Source: Raineya sp964654605 (GTDB taxonomy: Bacteria > Bacteroidota > Bacteroidia > Cytophagales > Thermonemataceae). Taken from it: a stretch of DNA of 64,000 nucleotides. The position numbers and the translations under genes were made by a program. This document shows positions 8,343 to 15,458 of this stretch, one piece after another. The notes beneath the pieces were generated by a model that ran no database searches, had not been told where the DNA came from, and saw only the letters and a program-made list of their open reading frames with translations. The stretch spans positions 1 through 64,000 of the forward strand of contig CAZZLW010000052.1 in the NCBI GenBank assembly GCA_964654605.1. Reading direction: 5' to 3'. Within the stretch, counting starts at the first letter, position 1; the number at the start of each line of letters is the position of its first letter.

Positions 8343-10484
8343 CTATTCACTTTCTTCTCCACTCATCAATTTTTTTAGAATTTCTTGTGCCGCTACGGCA
8401 ATAATAGTGCCTGGACCGAAAACGCCTGCTACACCTGCATCGTACAAAAATTGATAGTCTTGCGGGGGAATAACGCCGCCCACAATAACCAAAATATCTT
8501 CTCTGCCAATTTTTTGGAGTTCAGCGATAAGTTGTGGTACCAGGGTTTTGTGTCCTGCGGCAAGAGAACTTACACCAATGATATGCACATCATTTTCGGC
8601 GGCTTGTCGGGCAACTTCATCAGGGGTTTGGAATAACGAGCCAATATCAACATCAAAGCCTAAATCTGCAAAGCTGGTAGCAATGACTTTGGCACCTCGG
8701 TCGTGTCCGTCCTGTCCCATTTTAGCAATCATAATGCGGGGGCGTCTGCCTTCTATTTCAGCAAATCGGTCAGCCATAGCTTGTGCTTCTCTGAAATGTT
8801 CATCATCAGAAATTTCAGAAGCATAAACTCCCGAAATAGAGCGAATGGTGGCTTTGTATCTGCCAAAAGCCTTTTCCATAGCATCGGAAATTTCGCCGAG
8901 TGTAGCTCGCAGTCTTGCGGCTTTTACGGCTAAATCCAACAAATTGCCTTTCCCCGATTTGGCACACTCTGTAATGGCATTCAGGGCTTGCTGAACAGCC
9001 TCGTTGTTTCTTTCTGCTTTTATTTTTTGCAATCTTTCAATTTGTTCGTTCCGAACAGCAGTGTTATCAATCTCTAAGACCTCAATATCTGTTTCTTTTT
9101 CCCATTCAAAGGCATTTACCCCTACTACAATTTCTTTGCCTGAATCAATACGGGCTTGTTTTTTGGCGGCGGCTTCTTCAATACGCATTTTGGGTAAGCC
9201 TGTTTCAATGGCTTTTGCCATTCCCCCCAAACTTTCTACTTCTTGGATAAGTTCCCAAGCCCTATGAGCAAGGTCGTGGGTGAGTTTTTCTACATAGTAA
9301 GAACCCGCCCAAGGGTCTACGGTCTGGCAAATGGCGGTTTCCTCTTGCAAAATAAGCTGTGTATTGCGAGCGATGCGAGCCGAAAAATCAGTAGGTAGGG
9401 CTATGGCTTCATCAAGCGAATTGGTATGTAAAGATTGTGTATGCCCCAAAGCGGCGGCAAGGGCTTCAATAGCCGTACGAGCTACATTATTGAAGGGGGC
9501 TTGTGCTGTAAGGCTATAGCCCGAAGTCTGGCAATGTGTGCGTAGAGCCATAGAAATAGGCTTTTTGGGATTAAATTGCTTTACAATTTTAGCCCAAAGC
9601 ATTCTGCCTGCACGCATTTTGGCAATTTCCATAAAATAGTTCATTCCGATAGCCCAAAAAAACGAAAGACGAGGAGCGAAATCATCAATATCAAGTCCTG
9701 CTTTCAGTCCTGTACGAATATACTCCAAACCATCGGCAAGTGTGTAGGCTAATTCCAAGTCGGCGGTAGCCCCTGCTTCTTGCATATGATAGCCCGAAAT
9801 ACTAATGCTATTAAACTTGGGCATATTCTGGGACGTATAGGCAAAAATATCGCCAATGATACGCATACTGGGTTCGGGTGGGTAAATGTAGGTATTGCGT
9901 ACCATAAATTCTTTGAGAATATCGTTTTGGATAGTACCTGAAAGTTGGGAAGCAAGCACACCTTGCTCTTCGGCGGCAACAATGTAGAAAGCCATTACTG
10001 GAATTACTGCCCCATTCATTGTCATAGAAACAGACATTTCGCCGAGAGGAATACCCTCAAAGAGAATTTTCATATCCTCAACGCTATCAATGGCAACGCC
10101 TGCTTTTCCTACATCACCTACTACGCGTGGGTGGTCGGAGTCGTAGCCGCGATGCGTGGCTAAATCGAAGGCAACCGATAGCCCTTTTTGTCCTGCGGCA
10201 AGATTGCGTCGGTAAAAAGCATTGGATTCTTTTGCAGTAGAAAAACCAGCGTATTGGCGGATAGTCCAAGGGCGTTGCAAGTACATTGTACTATACGGAC
10301 CTCGCAAAAAAGGTGGTATGCCCGCCCCAAAATGCAAGTGTTCCGGTGCTTGCAAATCTGCTGGTGCGTAAATATCTTTTATTTCGATGTGTTCGGGTGT
10401 TTTCCAAGTTTTAGTAGGCTGAAAGTTTTGTTCAGAAACATTTTGCCAAAGACTTTCAAAACTGACTTTTGTCAAATCTACCAT
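8343..10484 (-). CDS. mutB: Methylmalonyl-CoA mutase, large (catalytic) subunit
   Basis: 713 residues, the normal length for the catalytic chain. The N-terminal half is the TIM-barrel that binds CoA (RGPYSTMYLQRPWTIRQYAG at about 61-80, AFDLATHRGYDSDHPRV near 105-121). The C-terminal B12-binding domain begins near residue 585, with the DxHxxG signature at 592-597 (DGHDRG) supplying the lower axial His594. It interconverts (R)-methylmalonyl-CoA and succinyl-CoA with adenosylcobalamin, in propionate and odd-chain metabolism. The small subunit gene mutA, which usually lies directly upstream, is not present, so it is elsewhere or the enzyme is a homodimer. This is the one obvious B12-dependent enzyme in a window that also holds B12 uptake and assembly genes. 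Confidence 0.95.
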   Translation of the reverse strand: MVDLTKVSFESLWQNVSEQNFQPTKTWKTPEHIEIKDIYAPADLQAPEHLHFGAGIPPFLRGPYSTMYLQRPWTIRQYAGFSTAKESNAFYRRNLAAGQKGLSVAFDLATHRGYDSDHPRVVGDVGKAGVAIDSVEDMKILFEGIPLGEMSVSMTMNGAVIPVMAFYIVAAEEQGVLASQLSGTIQNDILKEFMVRNTYIYPPEPSMRIIGDIFAYTSQNMPKFNSISISGYHMQEAGATADLELAYTLADGLEYIRTGLKAGLDIDDFAPRLSFFWAIGMNYFMEIAKMRAGRMLWAKIVKQFNPKKPISMALRTHCQTSGYSLTAQAPFNNVARTAIEALAAALGHTQSLHTNSLDEAIALPTDFSARIARNTQLILQEETAICQTVDPWAGSYYVEKLTHDLAHRAWELIQEVESLGGMAKAIETGLPKMRIEEAAAKKQARIDSGKEIVVGVNAFEWEKETDIEVLEIDNTAVRNEQIERLQKIKAERNNEAVQQALNAITECAKSGKGNLLDLAVKAARLRATLGEISDAMEKAFGRYKATIRSISGVYASEISDDEHFREAQAMADRFAEIEGRRPRIMIAKMGQDGHDRGAKVIATSFADLGFDVDIGSLFQTPDEVARQAAENDVHIIGVSSLAAGHKTLVPQLIAELQKIGREDILVIVGGVIPPQDYQFLYDAGVAGVFGPGTIIAVAAQEILKKLMSGEESE

Positions 10485-10568
10485 ATTTGCCTTGATTGCG
10501 TTTTATTGATATTCTGATGTAAGTTGTATTTGTGTAACAAAGAAATTGTTATTAAGCCGCTTGTTGTA

Positions 10569-11417
10569 TTACTCAACAATCATTTTCATACCCCGAATAC
10601 CCATATCTACAACGGTTTCACCGAGGGTTGGTTCAAAATGTCCGTTACCATTGTCATCTTTCCATTCAAAACTTTTATTATTGGAAACAGATACCGTGAT
10701 AACAATGTCTTTGTTTTCTCTGCCCGTGATTTGCAAAGGAGTATCAAACTTGGCAGTAACCACACAAGAGCCGGGTGGAATGGGCGAAGTTGCCGCAATA
10801 GGATTGGGAACGGTGGTGCCTGGGGCTTGTCCTTGCAATACCCCTGTAAGTGTTTCAAATGCCCAAAAGCCCTGCTTTTTGTTGGCATTTATGCTGATAG
10901 TCTGATTTTTCACTTTTACATCTTTGATGTAGGTATTATACCCTACAAAAGAAGCGACCGTACCTGTATAATCTGTTCCATTCACACGGAAAGTAATGTC
11001 ATAGTTTTGATAAGCAAAAGAAATACGCAAATACTCGTAGGTTTGGGGTGTAATTTTATTCAAAGGCACAGAAAGATAGATTTCATCTTCTTTCTTGAAA
11101 ATGCTTTTATCAAATTCAATGGCTGTTTCACCGCCCAAAGTAGTTTCGGGAGCGTGGTATAAAATAGTACCATTGCCTAATTGGGTAAGGGCATTGGGCG
11201 AAAGCTCAAAATAATGAGCCGTAAGCATATTGAAACGAGGCGATTGCCCTGCATTTCCTATGGGTATAGTGGTAGGATTACCGAAATTATCCAAACGCTC
11301 TTGATTAGGATTAAATTTGAACTTAAATACCAAATGGTATGGAGCGGCTGGGTCTTTCTTTTTACAAGCACCTAAAATACCAATTGCTAAAACGAAAAAA
11401 ATGATTTTCTTTTTCAT
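10569..11417 (-). CDS. MbnP-like envelope lipoprotein
   Basis: 282-residue lipoprotein: short basic N-terminus, hydrophobic core and lipobox LGAC with Cys18, followed by three Lys. The mature part is mostly beta-strand with motifs such as FKFNPNQERL near the start, GFWAFETLTG in the middle and a C-terminal WKDDNGNGHFEPTLGE, which looks like a calcium-binding DxNxxGxxE loop. The layout recalls MbnP-like proteins (often partners of MbnH-type di-heme proteins), but no heme protein gene is near and similarity is judged by eye, so the family name is tentative. It diverges from the next lipoprotein gene with only 43 bases between start codons, so the two share a promoter region. Confidence 0.5.
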   Translation of the reverse strand: MKKKIIFFVLAIGILGACKKKDPAAPYHLVFKFKFNPNQERLDNFGNPTTIPIGNAGQSPRFNMLTAHYFELSPNALTQLGNGTILYHAPETTLGGETAIEFDKSIFKKEDEIYLSVPLNKITPQTYEYLRISFAYQNYDITFRVNGTDYTGTVASFVGYNTYIKDVKVKNQTISINANKKQGFWAFETLTGVLQGQAPGTTVPNPIAATSPIPPGSCVVTAKFDTPLQITGRENKDIVITVSVSNNKSFEWKDDNGNGHFEPTLGETVVDMGIRGMKMIVE

Positions 11418-11427
11418 CAGATTTTGC

Positions 11428-11435
11428 TACATTTG
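11428..11435 (+). promoter_or_regulatory. -7 element between divergent lipoprotein genes
   Basis: TACATTTG matches TANNTTTG and lies 25 bases before ATG 11461. On the opposite strand TAACTTTA (11438-11445) is a near match for the divergent gene, so the two promoters would overlap almost face to face in 43 bases. No clear TTTG -33 box is seen for either. Confidence 0.45.
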
Positions 11436-11460
11436 CGTAAAGTTAGGAAATTTTTGCCTT

Positions 11461-11973
11461 ATGAAAAAACATCTACTCGTATTTTGCTATTTGGGTTTTG
11501 CCTTACTGGCTTGCAAAAAGAAACAGCCCGAACCTACTACGTTGGATTTGCTTACTGCCCACGTTTGGATAAGCAAGCAAATTGAACTGAATGCGACACT
11601 TGCGGGTACGCCTGCATTTGCCGAAAATAGACAGACTGATTCCCTGGCTTTGGAATTTAAGCGAGAGGGAACAGCCATTTTTTATCAGCGAAACCCCACC
11701 AATGGCTCACTGACCGAAGTTTCAAGACAGGGTTATTCTTTGAGTAGCGATGAGAAAAAAATTGAATTTACCAATCCTATTCCTTTGCTTCCGCCTGATA
11801 TGCAAGCCGCTATCGCCGCCGCTGGGGTGCAGATTCCTCGCAGTATTGATATTGAAAAAATCAGTCGTGATGAGCTGATTCTAAAAGGTAGCTTTCAGCA
11901 AAATGTTACGGTGCCGAATATTCCTTTCCCTGTACCATTAGCCGTAAATTACCGATTTAGCTTTACGAAATAA
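11461..11973 (+). CDS. Lipocalin-like lipoprotein, function unknown
   Basis: 170 residues from ATG 11461, chosen because it starts a canonical lipoprotein signal (MKKHLLVF.., lipobox LLAC, Cys18) and has a -7 element 25 bases upstream; the frame stays open upstream. After the Cys come Lys and Pro, then a beta-rich domain with TAHVWISKQIELN, typical of small Bacteroidota lipocalin-like lipoproteins (WxL/I near the start of the barrel). No ligand or pathway can be deduced. It diverges from the MbnP-like lipoprotein gene, and the next gene downstream is convergent. Confidence 0.65.
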   Translation: MKKHLLVFCYLGFALLACKKKQPEPTTLDLLTAHVWISKQIELNATLAGTPAFAENRQTDSLALEFKREGTAIFYQRNPTNGSLTEVSRQGYSLSSDEKKIEFTNPIPLLPPDMQAAIAAAGVQIPRSIDIEKISRDELILKGSFQQNVTVPNIPFPVPLAVNYRFSFTK

Positions 11974-12010
11974 TCATAGAGAACTTTTGGGTGAGTTTTC
12001 ACGAACAAAC

Positions 12011-12865
12011 TCACCCAAAAAGCTCTACCTTTGCTCCATCAAAGGAAGCAAATACCATAGTAGGGTGCGAATCTTGGTGAAAGATATTGCCTTGATAGTC
12101 AATAGCAATAGCCCCTGCAAAGCCGTCAAAAGTTGCTAATTCTTGAAAAGTTTTTTGAAAGGCTTGTTGAATAGACTGCCCATCGGTTACTCGGGTAACA
12201 ATTTTGGTGGCAATGCCACCACTAACAATATCTTCGCCTACCCCTGTACAAGAAACTGCACAAAATTCATTGGCATAATTGCCTGCAATAGTGGCAGAGT
12301 CCGAAACGCGTCCTACCATTTCAAAGCCTTTACCACCTGTGGAAGTAGCGGCGGCAAGTTTGCCGTTATTATCCAAGGCTACACAGCCTACGGTGCCTGT
12401 TCCCAAGCTGGCTTTCTTGGCTTCGTAGTCGGCTCGGCGTTCGGGGGTTTCGGGGTTGAAGTAAGGGAAACCTTGCTTTTGGGCAAAAATATTTGCTCCT
12501 TCACCCGCCAAAACTCTATCATCAAATTGCATTAGTTTTTCGGCAACTAAAATAGGGTTCTGGATATTTTCAATATTGATAACCCCTGAAAATTTTTTGC
12601 TTACGCCGTCCATAAGTGAGGCACTCATTCGTATTTTGCCATCACTTTGGATTTGAGAGCCTAAACCTGCATTGAAAAGCGGTTCATCTTCCAAAAGTTT
12701 GGTTGCAAAAACTACGGTTTCCATTGCCGAATGGCTTTTCAGATACTCATAGCTTTGCAAAACAATTTTCTGCAAAGCCTCTTGTTTGGCTTTCTTGATA
12801 GCCTCTGTTTGTGAAAATTCGCTAAAAAAACCGCCGTGTATAATGATTTTCATAAGTTTTGACAT
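12011..12865 (-). CDS. iaaA: Isoaspartyl peptidase / plant-type L-asparaginase
   Basis: 284-residue N-terminal nucleophile hydrolase. The product starts MSKLMKIIIHGG, with the HGG motif of the family, and has the self-cleavage site GTGTVGCVALD around residue 155-165, where the Thr after GTG/G becomes the nucleophile of the beta subunit. ATSTGG and VSDSATIAGNYA are further signature stretches. It hydrolyses beta-aspartyl dipeptides and asparagine after autoprocessing into two chains. The C-terminus is slightly short relative to the roughly 300-residue homologues. A second in-frame ATG (12853) gives MKIIIHGG and may be the true start. It lies downstream of the terminator of the FN3 protein gene, so it is transcribed separately. 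Confidence 0.85.
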   Translation of the reverse strand: MSKLMKIIIHGGFFSEFSQTEAIKKAKQEALQKIVLQSYEYLKSHSAMETVVFATKLLEDEPLFNAGLGSQIQSDGKIRMSASLMDGVSKKFSGVINIENIQNPILVAEKLMQFDDRVLAGEGANIFAQKQGFPYFNPETPERRADYEAKKASLGTGTVGCVALDNNGKLAAATSTGGKGFEMVGRVSDSATIAGNYANEFCAVSCTGVGEDIVSGGIATKIVTRVTDGQSIQQAFQKTFQELATFDGFAGAIAIDYQGNIFHQDSHPTMVFASFDGAKVELFG

Positions 12866-12867
12866 TC

Positions 12868-12905
12868 AAAAACCTATGAGAAAATTGCTTGCTCATAGGT
12901 TTTTT
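12868..12905 (-). terminator. Rho-independent terminator of the PKD/FN3 protein gene
   Basis: AACCTATGAG (12871-12880) pairs with CTCATAGGTT (12892-12901), with A/T pairs extending it. On the minus strand the hairpin is followed by T5. It lies 23 bases past the stop of the gene above it. Confidence 0.8.
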
Positions 12906-12928
12906 GGTTTTAAGAGTTTGTTAAGATT

Positions 12929-15184
12929 TTATTTTACCACTAATTTTTTGTGTATTCGGGCATTTTCGCCAACGATTTGCAAATGATAAACCCCTTTTGG
13001 CAATTTGCCTACTTCAAAACTGATTTTACGCTGATAATTCACTGCTTTTTCGTCTTGCAATACACCCAAAGTATTGTAAAGAGAAACTTTATGAGGCATT
13101 TGCGAGAGTTTATCAAAATCTAACCAAACTACATTTTCCGCAGGATTGGGATATACTTTGATATGGCTTTGCCATTCATCTTCCAGAGCAGTAGGCAGAG
13201 GGGTAGTAGCTTGAGCTACATTGCTGTATGGTGAATGAATGTTAGGACCATTGAAAGCCCTCACACGATAGTAGTAAGTGGTATTACTGCTTACAGGAGC
13301 ATCTATGAAAGTGGTAGAATTGGGGGCAAGTCCCGAACCACTAATTTCTGTAAAAGTAGTACCATCGGTAGAACGTTCTACTTTGTAACCTGCTTCATTG
13401 GTGGCGTTATCTACCCAAGTAAGATTGATTTGGGTAGGTGAAACAGCGGTTGCCACTAAATTGGTAGGGGCATTGATAAGCACCAAAGGTGCCGCAGAGG
13501 CAATATTGCTATAAGGGGAGTTGATACTACCATTGAAAGCTCGCACACGATAGAAATACAGTGTTCCCGATAGCAAGCCATTATCAGTGTAGGTGCTGGT
13601 ATTGGCAGGAAGCGAAGCGGCAATTTCTGTAAAAGTAATGCCATCGGTGGAGCGTTCTACTTTGTAGCCTGTTTCATTGGTAGCATTATCTACCCAAGTA
13701 AGGTTAATTTGGGTAGTAGAGGCGGCAGTAGCTACCAGTGTAGTGGGTGCGGCAAGCACTACAAATGTAGTAGCATCTGCTACATTGCTATAAGGTGAAT
13801 TGGTAGGACCTAAAAAGCACCTTACACGGTACCAGTATTGTGTATTTGAGGTAAGACCATTGTCCGAGAAAGAGTTGGTATTGGCAGGAAGTGAAGAGGC
13901 AATTTCTGTAAAAGTAATGCCATCAGTAGAGCGTTCTACCTTATAGCCTGCTTCGTTTATATCGTTATCCGTCCAAGTCAGATTGATACGTGTGGCAGAT
14001 ACGGCACTTGCTACCAAACTTGTAGGAGCATTCAGGGTTACGTTGGGGGTTGTTACGGAAGCCACATTGCTGTACGAGTTGAGCGAAGAGATATACGCAT
14101 ACACACGATAGTAATAAAGCGTAGCAGGTGCCACGGTATTATCGGTGTAAGAAGTAGTATTCGCAGGCAAATCGCCACCAATTTGTGTCCAAGTAATGCC
14201 ATCGGGAGAGCGTTCTACACGATAGCCCCATTCGTTGGTGGCGTTATCAGTCCAGCTGAGATTTACTTGATTGAAAAAGGGAGCAGTAGCAGTAAGTCCC
14301 GTAGGAGCAGTGGGAGGGGTACTCACTGTAAGAATTCTGAAATCATCAATATAAATATGATTGCTCCAAACATCAGTAAGCCTTAATCTGAATTGCACGG
14401 AAGGGTTTCCGATGTAAGTGCTTATATCAATAAGTTCAGTACGCCATTGAGAGGTAGAAGTAGGTGTAAAGCAAGTAGTAGAAAACCAAGGCGTAACCGT
14501 TGCCAAAGGCTCACCAGACTTTGTCCAGATACTCGTATAAGTTGTTCCGCAGTTGGTAGAGGCTTCCAGTGTAAGAGTGGCAAAGCTACTTGCACTCCAA
14601 GCCTGATAAGCCACCTTAAACTCTACAAAGGCGGCGATATAGCCTACCAAGTTTACCCGAGGCGTATTGAAAAACAAGGCATTTGAGCCAATACTAGAAG
14701 AGCAAAGATTTCTCCACATACACTTTCCGCCCCCATAACCTACGCTGTTGTTTTGTTCCCAGTTGGCTGTACCTCCCGAATTGCTCACACTGAAACCCGC
14801 AGGTGGGAAAGTGCCTTCAAAATCTATCATAATGGGCGGATTGATACCCACAGAAACATTCAGAACTTTGGTGGTACTATTAGTAAGAATACCATTACTT
14901 ACTTCCAAACGAATTATATAAACACCCGAGTTGTTGAAAGTAACCGTATGCGGACCTTGGGTGTTTGCTGTGCTTGGCGAAGCCCCTCCTAAGACGCCAA
15001 AATCAAAGTTCCAACTCCAAGAGTTGATAGCGGGAGTACTGATAGCAGTAGAGGCATCTGTGAAAGTTACGCTTTGCCCTACGCATATACTCGTAGAACT
15101 CATATTGAAATCAACAACAAGCATTTGTGCAAAAGCCCCTATTCCCAAAGCCCAAAAACAAACCGCAAGTAAAAGTTTTTTCAT
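12929..15184 (-). CDS. Secreted PKD / FN3-repeat protein with T9SS sorting domain
   Basis: 751 residues from ATG 15184, which gives a clean signal peptide (MKKLLLAV.., GAFAQ); the frame is open further upstream but without a better start. Order of domains: a PKD-like domain (SICVGQSVTFTDAS .. YIIRLEVSNG), a jelly-roll/MAM-like domain starting IDFEGTFPPAGF, four fibronectin type III modules and a C-terminal type IX sorting domain (VYPNPAEN to the terminal Lys). The FN3 modules share near-identical segments such as GYKVERSTDGITFTEI. Its role is probably adhesion or binding at the cell surface; no catalytic motif is seen. The T9SS domain predicts export across the outer membrane by the same system that would carry the protease at 491-2621. 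Confidence 0.85.
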   Translation of the reverse strand: MKKLLLAVCFWALGIGAFAQMLVVDFNMSSTSICVGQSVTFTDASTAISTPAINSWSWNFDFGVLGGASPSTANTQGPHTVTFNNSGVYIIRLEVSNGILTNSTTKVLNVSVGINPPIMIDFEGTFPPAGFSVSNSGGTANWEQNNSVGYGGGKCMWRNLCSSSIGSNALFFNTPRVNLVGYIAAFVEFKVAYQAWSASSFATLTLEASTNCGTTYTSIWTKSGEPLATVTPWFSTTCFTPTSTSQWRTELIDISTYIGNPSVQFRLRLTDVWSNHIYIDDFRILTVSTPPTAPTGLTATAPFFNQVNLSWTDNATNEWGYRVERSPDGITWTQIGGDLPANTTSYTDNTVAPATLYYYRVYAYISSLNSYSNVASVTTPNVTLNAPTSLVASAVSATRINLTWTDNDINEAGYKVERSTDGITFTEIASSLPANTNSFSDNGLTSNTQYWYRVRCFLGPTNSPYSNVADATTFVVLAAPTTLVATAASTTQINLTWVDNATNETGYKVERSTDGITFTEIAASLPANTSTYTDNGLLSGTLYFYRVRAFNGSINSPYSNIASAAPLVLINAPTNLVATAVSPTQINLTWVDNATNEAGYKVERSTDGTTFTEISGSGLAPNSTTFIDAPVSSNTTYYYRVRAFNGPNIHSPYSNVAQATTPLPTALEDEWQSHIKVYPNPAENVVWLDFDKLSQMPHKVSLYNTLGVLQDEKAVNYQRKISFEVGKLPKGVYHLQIVGENARIHKKLVVK
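13200..14320 (-). repeat. Four tandem FN3-coding repeats (about 280 bp each)
   Basis: The four FN3 modules recur at about 280-base spacing; the three downstream copies are the most alike at DNA level, as seen around AAGTAGAACGCTC-type and CTACCCAAGTAAG-type stretches shared between copies. Such direct repeats inside one reading frame could gain or lose whole modules in frame by recombination. Confidence 0.75.
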
Positions 15185-15458
15185 AAACTTACAATATTTA
15201 GTGTTTGCAAAAGTTCCGAAAGTTACGCTTTTTATTGAAAAAACCAAAGAAAATTTTGCTAAAACATACTAAAATGCAAAAAAATAAGCTTTTGGCTTGG
15301 TTTTTCTCTTTTTTATTGCCAACGCAGGAAACATTTTTTTAAGCAGAAATGTTGTTTCTGTAAGAAAAGTACAGCATTTGTGTAAAAAAAGTAATAAAAA
15401 TTTTTTACTTTGAAACGCAAAATGTATTTTACGCCCATTTATACAACCCTCTACAACT

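Noticed and set aside
10524..11162. 212-codon plus-strand open frame over the MbnP-like gene
   Set aside because: Antisense to a lipoprotein with a clear signal peptide and lipobox; no motif or plausible start.
13200..14320. CRISPR-like regular repeats
   Set aside because: The repeats have a period of about 280 bases and all lie in one open frame that codes for FN3 modules.
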